Origin: Bacillota bacterium
Lineage (GTDB): Bacteria; Bacillota; Clostridia; Acetivibrionales; Acetivibrionaceae
Assembly (NCBI GenBank): GCA_023421115.1
Contig: JAEZUI010000020.1
Coordinates: forward strand, 1 to 13,260
Reading direction: 5' to 3'
DNA length: 13,260 bases
A program made the position numbers and the translations under genes. Below the pieces are notes generated by a model. The model saw nothing but the letters and a program-made list of their open reading frames with translations. It did no database searches and was not told where the DNA came from. This document shows, in pieces, positions 1-5,808 of this stretch (position 1 is its first letter; every line of letters starts with the position of its first letter).

Positions 1-90
1 GGCAGCTATTATAAAGACTTCAAAGACATGACAGACCGGGAAGCGCTGGAATATCATCGTCTTGCCCCCGGTAGTATTGTCCGGGTTTAA
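1..90 (+). CDS. C-terminal end of an unidentified protein (partial)
   Basis: Frame 1 is open from the window edge to a TAA at 88-90 and encodes 29 residues ending in LAPGSIVRV. The charged stretch KDMTDREALEYHRL looks like a normal soluble protein tail, not a chance ORF. The start and all diagnostic domains lie outside the window, so no function can be given. It belongs to the chromosomal side, left of the tRNA. Confidence 0.5.
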   Translation, partial: GSYYKDFKDMTDREALEYHRLAPGSIVRV

Positions 91-140
91 ATGAGAATGG
101 GTAAGCAATAGAGAGTGTAGATAAAAAACCTTTTGATTTA

Positions 141-196
141 AAATGTCCCCAATTTGTAGACCGTATATCATACTGTCCAACAAATTGGGGACATTT
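141..196. repeat. Long perfect inverted repeat (17-bp arms, 22-nt loop)
   Basis: The arms at 141-157 (AAATGTCCCCAATTTGT) and 180-196 are perfect reverse complements around a 22-base spacer. It sits about 50 bases past the stop of the partial gene, so it could act as a bidirectional terminator, although no T-run follows the right arm. The GTCCCC/GGGGAC arms also resemble REP-type or small non-autonomous hairpin elements mobilised by Y1 transposases. No transposase is present nearby, so this reading is only a suggestion. Confidence 0.65.
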
Positions 197-460
197 CCTG
201 TTAAAAGCGATATTGCAATACAAATGTAAATCCTATGTCCTAAATAGCGTTAGTGACTACAAATAGCCAAAATGGAATTAAAACTTATTTATATGAATAG
301 TTCAGTCCTAGTATTTAGATACTAAATATTGTTTAAGTACAATGAGTGCATGAAGAAGTGTATCGAGCGGGTTCAGGTGTAGGACATATGCTATATGGCG
401 TTTTTGTAAAGTTCATAAAATAGTTGAATTTTGGATGCTGAATAAAAGCGGGGGGTTAAA
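197..460. other. Intergenic stretch upstream of the CBO0543-type gene
   Basis: This is AT-rich sequence without a credible ORF. The only structure I see is a perfect 6-bp inverted repeat TAGTAT-TTAG-ATACTA at 309-324, a possible operator for the gene that starts at 461. No convincing -35/-10 pair was found. Confidence 0.3.
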
Positions 461-1087
461 GTGGCCGACTACACAAATGTAATTCATAACTTACGATTAG
501 AACAATACAGTATCGTTTATGCGGCTTGGTTAGAAAATGTGTTTACGACTCGTTGGTGGTTGCTTGTTGGCTTGGTAATCTCCATGTATACTCTTTGGTG
601 GATATTGGTTGATAAGGCAAGACTTAAGACTTTATTGCTGTATGGTTCGCTGGTAGCCGTCTCAAGAGTAATCCTGGACGTAGTTATGGCTATCAATTTA
701 GGGCGTTGGGTTTATGCTGTTAGCTTATTTCCAATAGCACCTGACATATTTGTTCATGACTTGACTGTCACCCCTCTTACCTATATGATGGTTTACCAAT
801 ACTCGAATAGTTGGAAACAGTTTTGGATTGCTAATTTAATTGGTTCAAGTTTAATTTTTTATGGCATATTACCGCTATTTGAATATCTCGGCATATTTAA
901 AGGCTTTCCCGGTTGGACGCTTACTAGTAGCTTCTTAGTCATATTTATTGCTGCAGGAGTAATGAGGGCAATTATGGTACTAATTGAGAATGTCGAAGAT
1001 AAAGCCAAAGCAAAGGTAAAACAAGCTTCAGAACAGACTTCCTTTATTGCTAAACCTGCTATGAAGCCAGACGACAATAAGGAATAG
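461..1087 (+). CDS. CBO0543-family integral membrane protein
   Basis: This 208-residue polytopic membrane protein has about five hydrophobic segments, at roughly residues 32-48, 58-78, 82-96, 121-141 and 150-171. A charged, Lys/Glu-rich cytoplasmic-type tail follows. The TRWW motif near residue 30, the Asp after the first helix (VDKAR), the LGRWVYAVSLFPIAPDIFVHD stretch and the YQYS motif match the pattern I know for the CBO0543 family. That family is common in spore-forming Bacillota and has no established biochemical role. The start is GTG, with GGGGGG five bases upstream. It stands alone and is followed by a weak hairpin. The family call rests on remembered motifs, not on a search. Confidence 0.75.
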   Translation: MADYTNVIHNLRLEQYSIVYAAWLENVFTTRWWLLVGLVISMYTLWWILVDKARLKTLLLYGSLVAVSRVILDVVMAINLGRWVYAVSLFPIAPDIFVHDLTVTPLTYMMVYQYSNSWKQFWIANLIGSSLIFYGILPLFEYLGIFKGFPGWTLTSSFLVIFIAAGVMRAIMVLIENVEDKAKAKVKQASEQTSFIAKPAMKPDDNKE

Positions 1088-1090
1088 AGG

Positions 1091-1113
1091 CAAACGAGGC
1101 TTCTTTTCGTTTG
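1091..1113 (+). terminator. Weak terminator-like hairpin after the CBO0543-type gene
   Basis: CAAACGA at 1091-1097 pairs with TCGTTTG at 1107-1113, starting three bases after the stop codon. The following bases (TATAGTTCC) are a poor T-run, so termination here is uncertain. Confidence 0.35.
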
Positions 1114-1155
1114 TATAGTTCCTTTCAGGCAATGCAAATACGACATGTGTACTAG

Positions 1156-1312
1156 AGCTTCATTGCACCTAATTGGTCATACAAGAAAGGTGTAGATATT
1201 ACCGGGATACGGCAGCTATTGAATTATTCTGCTCCTTCAGTTACTCTCCGCTATATGGCATACTAAGGAAGAACTGGACGAGGTATATATTAACTTAATT
1301 TTTGGCGTGTAG
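1156..1312 (+). pseudogene. Remnant of a tyrosine recombinase C-terminus (frameshifted)
   Basis: One frame reads SYKKGVDITGIRQLLNYS then APSVTLRYMAY and hits a TAA at 1264-1266. The adjacent +1 frame resumes at 1262 with TKEELDEVYINLIFGV and stops at 1310-1312. Joined, these give the familiar end of small XerC/D-like phage integrases: the helix before the LGHS box, that box (here LNYS, with the catalytic His replaced by Tyr), the nucleophile Tyr in VTLRY, and a TxEELDxVYxNL tail. A TAG at 1153-1155 closes the frame upstream, and no N-terminal or Arg/Lys/His catalytic part was found. It is a dead fragment of an integrase unrelated to the intact one at 2756-3712, and it marks an older integration. 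Confidence 0.75.
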
Positions 1313-1337
1313 GGCAGGCATAGAGCCTGTCTTTTTT
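1313..1337 (+). terminator. Intrinsic terminator behind the integrase remnant
   Basis: GGCAGGC (1313-1319), loop ATAGA, GCCTGTC (1325-1331), then six T. This 7-bp stem begins one base after the remnant's stop codon and is probably the original integrase terminator. Confidence 0.8.
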
Positions 1338-1368
1338 CTTCTGGTAAACTTAAAAGCCTGATAAATAC

Positions 1369-1390
1369 AAAAAAGTGCCAATTATGGCAC
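1369..1390 (-). terminator. Terminator of the XRE regulator at 1420
   Basis: Read on the minus strand, GTGCC-ATAATT-GGCAC is followed by six T (the A-run at 1369-1374). It lies 30 bases beyond the regulator's stop codon. Confidence 0.8.
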
Positions 1391-1419
1391 CTTCGTCAAT
1401 TCAAATAATATGCAGCTAA

Positions 1420-1683
1420 TTACTTTTTTATATAAGGACTGCTTATTTCAATAGGATTAAAGAATGCTGCAATATCGATGTCCAACCCTTCGGCAATTAA
1501 GTACAGCATGTCTAGTGAGAGGGAGGTATTAGCTTGGGGAGCCTCAATTTTACTAATATGGCTCACGCTGACTTCTATTTTTTCAGCAAGTTCTTCCTGT
1601 GTTAATCCGCGAAGATTTCGGTAAAAAGCTACTTTCCTTCCAAGTTCTCTATATTTTTCTACGAACTTTTTTCGTCTACGCAA
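1420..1683 (-). CDS. XRE-family helix-turn-helix regulator (87 aa)
   Basis: A single HTH_3 domain spans residues about 12-75, with the pattern LGRKVAFYRNLRGLTQEELAEKIEVSVSHISKIE. The recognition helix is around SVSHISKIE, and a short C-terminal IEISSPYIKK tail follows. It would bind DNA as a dimer and act as a repressor or activator. The start is TTG (1683), because an in-frame TAG lies two codons upstream and GGAGGTG sits eight bases before the TTG. The promoter region to its right contains two palindromes with TGCA or GCAAT cores, one overlapping each divergent promoter. Autoregulation together with control of the rightward transcript is likely. It has its own terminator and no minus-strand partner. 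Confidence 0.88.
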   Translation of the reverse strand: MRRRKKFVEKYRELGRKVAFYRNLRGLTQEELAEKIEVSVSHISKIEAPQANTSLSLDMLYLIAEGLDIDIAAFFNPIEISSPYIKK

Positions 1684-1705
1684 GAGCTATTCACCTCCTG
1701 CGTTC

Positions 1706-1785
1706 ATTATAGGGGCGAAAAAATGCAATTGCACTTCATTAAAAACGCAATAATATTGCATTAGTTTTGAATAATATGGTATAAT
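1706..1785. promoter_or_regulatory. Divergent promoters with two TGCA-type palindromic operators
   Basis: Leftward: a TATAAT (ATTATA at 1706-1711 on +) precedes the XRE gene, with weak -35 GTGCAA 17 bases upstream. That -35 overlaps the palindrome TGCAATTGCA (1724-1733). Rightward: TTGCAT (1756-1761), 18-base spacer and TATAAT (1780-1785) form a good sigma-A promoter, and its -35 overlaps the palindrome GCAATAATATTGC (1747-1759). This arrangement fits binding by the adjacent XRE protein, which is inferred. Confidence 0.65.
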
Positions 1786-1942
1786 ATGGAGGAAGTCTTT
1801 CGGACATAGCTTGAAAGTACTTAGTGTTTTGGACAAATTTTATGAATTTATTGGTTTCAGTAGGGGTGGATAAATATAAGTGATTTACAATGCTACTCTT
1901 TTGATAATAACAATATTTAGAATATTAAGGTGAATATAAGAA

Positions 1943-2119
1943 ATGTATAAATCACGAGAGTATAAACAAAAAGAAATTGAACTAAGCGATAAAATTCGTG
2001 AACTATCCGAAGAATTTGACCAACTATGTAAGGAGAAAAGGGATACAACTGAAGTTCTTCAACGACTTGGAATAGCGTTGGAAGAGTTTTTGTTGTTCAG
2101 GCGGAATTTTAAAGGGTAA
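1943..2119 (+). CDS. Small helical protein, 58 aa, Spo0E-like layout
   Basis: ATG at 1943, AAGGTG ten bases upstream, stop at 2117-2119. The protein is highly charged with two predicted amphipathic helices, IELSDKIRELSEEFDQLCKE and TEVLQRLGIALEEFLLFRR, joined by a short KRDT turn. The length and helical hairpin recall Spo0E-type aspartyl-phosphate phosphatases. The SxxxD signature expected in the second helix is absent (GIALE instead), so it is at most a divergent or non-catalytic relative. It lies about 160 bases downstream of the promoter at 1756-1785, which makes it the likely target of the neighbouring XRE regulator. The leader between them holds no clear ORF. Confidence 0.55.
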   Translation: MYKSREYKQKEIELSDKIRELSEEFDQLCKEKRDTTEVLQRLGIALEEFLLFRRNFKG

Positions 2120-2377
2120 AAATGAGGGGATAAGGCTTATTTGATCTAGACTAAGGTTATAGAAATAACCGGATGAACCCGACTTAAATTACTTGTGTAA
2201 GATTGAATAAAAGACTGAGAATCCTTGTGTTGTGTGACTACTTAGGAATTTTTCTATGGACTCTAAAAGCCAAAGCCGGTATTAGATATACCAGTCAGTC
2301 AAATAACAAGTTTCTATTAGTACAAAATGGAGTTACAAAATGTAATTTTAGGTCGGTATTTTTACATAGAGACCAAC
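2120..2377. other. Intergenic stretch before the tRNA promoter
   Basis: A 78-codon frame beginning with TTG at 2203 crosses this region, but it has no Shine-Dalgarno sequence and no recognisable motif. I see no RNA gene or strong hairpin. It probably holds only leader and spacer sequence. Confidence 0.3.
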
Positions 2378-2406
2378 TTGCGTCTGGATGTTATGTATGC
2401 TATAAT
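2378..2406 (+). promoter_or_regulatory. Sigma-A promoter for tRNA-Gly
   Basis: TTGCGT (2378-2383), a 17-base spacer and a perfect TATAAT (2401-2406) lie about 80 bases before the mature tRNA 5' end. No other gene starts between them. Confidence 0.7.
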
Positions 2407-2490
2407 TTCACCAGAGAACGAGAGCATAGGCTTCTTTAGTCGTGGATAGTTTATGCTAAAGGGTGCAAAAACTCTCTATGTTTAACATGT

Positions 2491-2565
2491 GCGGGCGTAG
2501 CTCAGTGGTAGAGTACCGGCTTCCCAAGCCGTGGGTCGCGAGTTCGAATCTCGTTGCCCGCTCCA
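2491..2565 (+). tRNA. tRNA-Gly(CCC), CCA encoded
   Basis: A full cloverleaf is visible. The acceptor GCGGGCG pairs with TGCCCGC (one G-U). The D-arm is GCTC/GAGT. The anticodon stem is CCGGC/GCCGT with loop TTCCCAA, giving anticodon CCC. The T-arm is GCGAG/CTCGT around TTCGAAT, and the 3' end is TCCA. Position 27-43 is a C-U mismatch, otherwise the fold is canonical. The 3' half is the likely attachment site for the integrase encoded just downstream. Such elements usually rebuild the tRNA end on integration, and here the gene is intact. Confidence 0.96.
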
Positions 2566-2719
2566 GAAATTCAACAATGACGCGGTTTCTCAGCCTTGAA
2601 CGTATCTCTCAAAACCCAAAGAAACACCACTTTGGGACGTCAGAAATCCGATGAGGATGACAGAGAAAGAGAGAGAAAAACGAAGCTTGAGGAAGATAAA
2701 AAACGTGTCAGTGTTTCTT
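2566..2719. other. Junction between tRNA-Gly and the integrase
   Basis: It contains a perfect 7-bp hairpin, CCCAAAG (2615-2621) with CTTTGGG (2630-2636), which has no T-run. A stretch from 2651 is open in the integrase frame, but the codons (TEKEREKRSLRKIKN) do not look like an integrase N-terminus. This is where left-end recombination sites or arm-type integrase sites would be expected. Confidence 0.4.
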
Positions 2720-2755
2720 AACCAACGTACCCAATCAGGGGAGGTTGGTTTTTTT
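2720..2755 (+). terminator. Terminator-like hairpin that contains the integrase ribosome binding site
   Basis: AACCAAC (2720-2726) pairs perfectly with GTTGGTT (2744-2750), followed by a run of seven T (2749-2755). An inner CCC (2730-2732) can pair with GGG (2738-2740). The integrase Shine-Dalgarno GGGGAGG (2738-2744) lies inside the structure, and the ATG follows at once. It can stop read-through from the tRNA promoter and also mask the ribosome site. Confidence 0.7.
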
Positions 2756-3712
2756 ATGTCTAAAAAAGGTGAAGACGGGATACTGATGAAGGTGAAAAGG
2801 ACGGTTGATTTTGAGTTGTTGGCGGAAGAGTATATTTTGATAAGGGAAGCGGAAGTATCAAAGTACACGGTTAATTCCATCCGACGGACGCTGAATCACT
2901 TTCTTACCAGTTTTGATGACGCAGTAACAGAGAAAAGCTTAAAACTGAAAGCGCTGCAGTTTCTGAGCGGCAAAAACAACGAACATTATAACAAGCAGCT
3001 TCAGGCGCTGCGCGGTTTCCTTCAATACTGCGCAAGCGAGGGATACTTGGAGGCCAATCCTTGTGCGGCAATCAAGTATAAGCCGCATACAAACCGTATT
3101 GTTCAGCACGGCGAAGAAGTCATTCGCAAACTTTTGGATGCGCCAGATAGAAACACTTGGGCTGGACTGCGTGATTATACGGCCATGATTTTAACTTTGG
3201 ATACAGGTATTCGTCCTAATGAGTTGGTTCAGGTATGCATTGCCAATTTTGATTTCGCAAATGGCTATTTATATTTGCGGGAAAGCATCACCAAAACAAA
3301 GCAGAAAAGAACGTTGCCAATATCAGATGTGTGTGTGTCGGCAATCAAAAAGCTTATTCATTATCGGCATGCAAACTGGGAAAGTGAATTTGTCTTTTGC
3401 AGTTGGCGTGGCGAGGAAATTACAACAGGAGACTTGCGGGACAGATTCAGGACGTATTCAAAAGCAATTGGCACTCAAATTACACCGTACCATTTACGGC
3501 ATACTTTTGCCCTCTATTTCTTACGGAATTCTTCCAAAACAGGAGTATTTGCCCTGCAAAAAATTATGGGGCACAGCAAATTGGAGCAAACAAAAAACTA
3601 TGTAGCTTTGTTGGAAGCGGATATTCAGCAGGCACACCAAACCGCATCTCCGATTGCCAACTTGTTTGGACGAGGAACAGGCAAGAAAAAAGCAGTACTG
3701 ATGAAAATATGA
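2756..3712 (+). CDS. Tyrosine recombinase / site-specific integrase
   Basis: 318 residues from the ATG at 2756. An N-terminal SAM-like core-binding domain (residues about 15-105, FELLAEEYILIREAEVSKYTV) precedes the catalytic domain. The active-site set is complete: Arg in DTGIRPNEL (about 153), Lys in TKTKQKR (about 181-183), HLRH (His 246, Arg 248), MGHS (His 273) and the nucleophile Tyr in TKNYV (282). It should catalyse integration and excision at tRNA-Gly. ATG 2756 is preferred because GGGGAGG lies 11 bases upstream. ATG 2786 (MKVKRTVDF) is the main alternative. The frame is open back to 2651, but a terminator hairpin separates that part. It converges on the RadC-like gene across a shared terminator. 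Confidence 0.92.
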   Translation: MSKKGEDGILMKVKRTVDFELLAEEYILIREAEVSKYTVNSIRRTLNHFLTSFDDAVTEKSLKLKALQFLSGKNNEHYNKQLQALRGFLQYCASEGYLEANPCAAIKYKPHTNRIVQHGEEVIRKLLDAPDRNTWAGLRDYTAMILTLDTGIRPNELVQVCIANFDFANGYLYLRESITKTKQKRTLPISDVCVSAIKKLIHYRHANWESEFVFCSWRGEEITTGDLRDRFRTYSKAIGTQITPYHLRHTFALYFLRNSSKTGVFALQKIMGHSKLEQTKNYVALLEADIQQAHQTASPIANLFGRGTGKKKAVLMKI

Positions 3713-3721
3713 GATAAAAAG

Positions 3722-3746
3722 AGGGGTACGCATTTTGCGTATCCCT
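3722..3746. terminator. Bidirectional terminator between int and the radC-like gene
   Basis: AGGGGTACGC (3722-3731), loop ATTTT, GCGTATCCCT (3737-3746): 10 pairs with one G-U. It is flanked by an A-run on the left and short T stretches on the right, between convergent stop codons. Confidence 0.8.
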
Positions 3747-3751
3747 TTGCG

Positions 3752-4219
3752 TTAGATAATACCTTTTTCCTTGAAACTTACATAGGCGTTATCCGAATAA
3801 ATAATATGGTCTAATATAATGATATCTAATAGTTTTCCAGCCTCGACAAGCCGTTTGGTCAAGGAAATGTCTTCTTGACTTGGCGATGGGTCGCCGCTGG
3901 GGTGGTTATGGGCTAAAATTATTGATGTAGCTGTTGCGCCGTGCAGCAGGGCTATCCTAAATAGTTCTGCAGGACGGACGATAGAGCTGTTTATGCTGCC
4001 GCTGCTGATGATGCTTACTGCTAATACATGATTTTTGGTATTTAGCAAAATGGCAGCAAACTGTTCTACTACCAGTCCTTCAAACAACTTTGCAAGGATA
4101 GGAACGGTGTTGGCAGGCTGGCGGATAACTTTTGGTTCCGCTGTAATAATACTGCCTTCCCTGACGAGCTTAACCGCTACTTTGGGGATATAGTGCCGTT
4201 TTGTTTCTTCACCATTCAT
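3752..4219 (-). CDS. Accessory RadC-like JAMM/JAB-domain protein
   Basis: This 155-residue protein is almost entirely the RadC/JAB domain. The metal-binding JAMM motif is intact: H104-N-H106 in LAHNHPSGDPSPSQED, Asp117 (HxH-x10-D), with Glu52 in VVEQF as the probable catalytic acid. It lacks the N-terminal helix-hairpin-helix part of full-length chromosomal RadC (about 220 residues) and so belongs to the short form carried by plasmids, phages and genomic islands. JAMM proteins are zinc metalloproteases or deubiquitinase folds. The role of RadC is unsettled, so the catalytic function here is not known. The start is ATG with GGGAGG nine bases upstream. A structured hairpin at 4250-4286 precedes it. 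Confidence 0.9.
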   Translation of the reverse strand: MNGEETKRHYIPKVAVKLVREGSIITAEPKVIRQPANTVPILAKLFEGLVVEQFAAILLNTKNHVLAVSIISSGSINSSIVRPAELFRIALLHGATATSIILAHNHPSGDPSPSQEDISLTKRLVEAGKLLDIIILDHIIYSDNAYVSFKEKGII

Positions 4220-4249
4220 TTGTTATTCCTCCCTAATGGTTAAATAGAA

Positions 4250-4286
4250 AACACTGAGGAGGATGCTGATGCTCCTACCCAGTGTT
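4250..4286 (-). terminator. Nested hairpin: terminator of a decayed gene and leader of the radC-like gene
   Basis: On the minus strand AACACTG (4286-4280) pairs with CAGTGTT (4256-4250), enclosing GGAG/CTCC, and a T-rich TTTTCTATTT follows. It starts right at the stop codon of the orphan coding fragment, which fits a terminator. It also lies about 20 bases upstream of the radC-like Shine-Dalgarno and could attenuate that gene. Confidence 0.55.
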
Positions 4287-4420
4287 TAGCTGGGCAGAAA
4301 GCCCTGTATTTTGTTGTGCCATTTATCGTAATGGTAAACGCTGTCCAATTTGATTATCGTTCCCCGTGTCCAGTCGGGACGCTGTGCGTTAAAGTTGCCC
4401 AGAAACTTCGCTGTCTTTTT
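4286..4420 (-). pseudogene. Orphan C-terminal coding fragment without a start
   Basis: The minus frame ending with TAA at 4286-4288 is open back to a TGA near 4499. The last 44 residues (KTAKFLGNFNAQRPDW then TRGTIIKLDSVYHYDKWHNK, ending IQGFLPS) have a protein-like composition. The part before them is AT-rich and low quality. No ATG, GTG or TTG with a Shine-Dalgarno exists for the whole frame, and a terminator-like hairpin follows its stop. I read it as the surviving tail of a deleted gene. The family is not recognised. Confidence 0.4.
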
Positions 4421-4520
4421 GGAATTATACTGAAGATAAAAGATAAAAACAAATAATAAAAACTTTTTTAGTGTAGCTATCTCAAAATAGGCGTTTTTTC
4501 AAAAAAGTCAATTTGAATTT

Positions 4521-4553
4521 TGGTACAATTATATTGTAAACATTAGAAATGTT
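4521..4553 (+). promoter_or_regulatory. Extended -10 promoter and operator-like palindrome upstream of the 159-aa gene
   Basis: TGGTACAAT (4521-4529) matches an extended -10 (TGn plus TACAAT). Just downstream, AACATT-AGA-AATGTT (4539-4553) is a perfect inverted repeat over the expected transcription start, a typical repressor position. The -35 is poor. Confidence 0.4.
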
Positions 4554-4616
4554 GACTGCAGCGGCATTTTTAGCAGTTTATAAATAAAGACCAATTATGC
4601 TGAGGAGTTGACTGTT

Positions 4617-5096
4617 ATGAATTTATTAGACCGCCAAACGGTTTTTAACCATTATCATATTACCCTTAATCCTGAAACGGCCCCTTCAAATTATCCAGTA
4701 GGACTGGCCAATAATTTTGCTGGTCCGAGCTACGAAGATGTCTGGTGCAGCAATGATGCGGACAATATTGCAAAGTCGATTGTTGAAGTGCTGAAGAAAC
4801 GGTATTCTGACGAAGATAACATCGCTTATTATTCTTTCATCTCAGTGCTTTCGCAATACTTTATGCGACTGGGCATTTCTTATGGTACTGAGATGTATGA
4901 AGAGTTCTATGACAAGGAACTTGCGGCGCAAAAACTGCTTCTGGCAAGCTTAACAAAGCGTCCGCTAACGGAAGTGGAAGACGGAGTATTTCTGATTTCG
5001 AAAAAGGCTGCAGAGACACTTTGGCAGACAACCTTGAATGCGGAAGAAACCGTAAAGCGGATTAACCTGCTGGAAGACTTCTATTTTGGGAAATAA
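4617..5096 (+). CDS. Uncharacterised 159-aa protein
   Basis: No family recognised. It is a soluble, acidic protein without signal peptide or membrane segment. The N-terminal 50 residues contain a Pro/Asn-rich stretch (NPETAPSNYPVGLANNFAGP). The rest is predicted mostly helical (DNIAKSIVEVLKKRY, AYYSFISVLSQYFMRL, ELAAQKLLLASL, NAEETVKRINLLEDF). The ATG at 4617 is chosen because AGGAG lies nine bases before it. The in-frame TTG at 4608 sits directly against that site and cannot use it. It is monocistronic, with its own promoter and terminator, between the radC-like gene and the structured-RNA region. That pattern is typical of element cargo or control genes. Confidence 0.75.
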   Translation: MNLLDRQTVFNHYHITLNPETAPSNYPVGLANNFAGPSYEDVWCSNDADNIAKSIVEVLKKRYSDEDNIAYYSFISVLSQYFMRLGISYGTEMYEEFYDKELAAQKLLLASLTKRPLTEVEDGVFLISKKAAETLWQTTLNAEETVKRINLLEDFYFGK

Positions 5097-5107
5097 GCCA
5101 GACAAAA

Positions 5108-5131
5108 GAACCCGTCAGAAATGGCGGGTTC
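5108..5131. terminator. Bidirectional terminator shared by convergent genes
   Basis: GAACCCG (5108-5114) pairs with CGGGTTC (5125-5131). TCTTTT follows on the plus strand and TTTTGTC on the minus strand. The stop codon of the minus-strand gene (5130-5132) lies inside the right arm. Confidence 0.75.
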
Positions 5132-5780
5132 AGTCTTTTACAAACACCTTATAGCGGTGCAAATGAGTATAAATGCGCAGTTGCGAAGCCTTAAGCGGCA
5201 GTTGATGACGTTGTGCCTGCTTGACCACATAGGCAGCTAAGGCGCGTTTTTGCTCAATGATGCCAGCATAGGCGGGTATCCCGTTGAGTTTGTTAAATTC
5301 ATAGCAAATCTGTTTGATGTTTTTGGACTTTACGATAGTGCTTAATACGGCTTTAGCGCCTTTAAACATGGTAGGCGACATTCGAGCCGATACAGCTAGC
5401 TTGTTGCCGACAGCCCGCCCTATATAGACGCATAGGGCGGTGTTTTCGCTGATGGAAAGCTGTAAAGCCTGGCGGCGGATATCAATAAATGTATCATCAT
5501 AGCAAATGTCGTTTCCCATGATACCCTGTGAATGCAAAATAAAACCGATGTGCTGCCACCGCAGGTAATAGAAGTTGGCAAAACCTTGTTCCTTGCGGCG
5601 GCAGCGCTGAAATTTGGAGCGGCTGACCTGATATTTCTGCATGAGCTTTGCATCGGTCTTTTCCCATTTTTCCTGCTTGTTCATACTTAATAGAATGGGG
5701 CAGTAAAAATAGTAGCCGCGAGACGTAAGGTAAACCAGCATTTGCAGTAGTCCCTGCCAGCTTACGCATATAGTGTTCAT
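5130..5780 (-). CDS. Uncharacterised basic 216-aa protein downstream of the structured RNA
   Basis: No family recognised. The start ATG (5780) has GGAGG seven bases upstream. A longer reading to 5834 runs into the RNA helices and has no Shine-Dalgarno. The N-terminus is hydrophobic and aromatic (MNTICVSWQGLLQMLVYLTS, RGYYFYCPILL). A basic segment follows (KYQVSRSKFQRCRRKEQGFA), then NFYYLRWQHIGFILHSQG, a central IDIRRQALQLSISENTALCVYIGR part, and a basic helical C-terminus (KRALAAYVVKQAQRHQLPLK). High Lys/Arg content suggests nucleic-acid binding, an inference only. It seems to be transcribed with the 1-kb RNA region upstream, since no terminator separates them. Its start codon is paired in a hairpin. 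Confidence 0.75.
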   Translation of the reverse strand: MNTICVSWQGLLQMLVYLTSRGYYFYCPILLSMNKQEKWEKTDAKLMQKYQVSRSKFQRCRRKEQGFANFYYLRWQHIGFILHSQGIMGNDICYDDTFIDIRRQALQLSISENTALCVYIGRAVGNKLAVSARMSPTMFKGAKAVLSTIVKSKNIKQICYEFNKLNGIPAYAGIIEQKRALAAYVVKQAQRHQLPLKASQLRIYTHLHRYKVFVKD

Positions 5781-5808
5781 AGCTGCACCTCCCGATGACG
5801 ATGAACAC
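5773..5808 (-). promoter_or_regulatory. Start-codon-sequestering hairpin of the 216-aa gene
   Basis: In the transcript GTGTTCAT (5808-5801) is perfectly complementary to ATGAACAC (5780-5773), whose first three bases are the start codon. The loop carries the Shine-Dalgarno GGGAGGTG. The 8-bp stem would hold initiation down until opened by an RNA rearrangement, a protein or a ribosome. Confidence 0.55.

Noticed and set aside
20..223. 67-codon minus-strand frame
   Set aside because: It is antisense to the partial gene and crosses the long inverted repeat. No ribosome site.
1814..1876. 20-codon frame beginning with TTG (KVLSVLDKFYEFIGFSRGG)
   Set aside because: It superficially resembles a SepF N-terminus but is too short and has no well-placed ribosome site.
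2203..2439. 78-codon frame with TTG start upstream of the tRNA
   Set aside because: No Shine-Dalgarno, no motif, and it overlaps the tRNA promoter.
2463..2654. 63-codon frame across the tRNA
   Set aside because: It reads through the tRNA gene, so it is a shadow.
2651..2755. N-terminal extension of the integrase from ATG 2651
   Set aside because: It would translate through a terminator hairpin and add 35 low-quality residues. The Shine-Dalgarno favours 2756.
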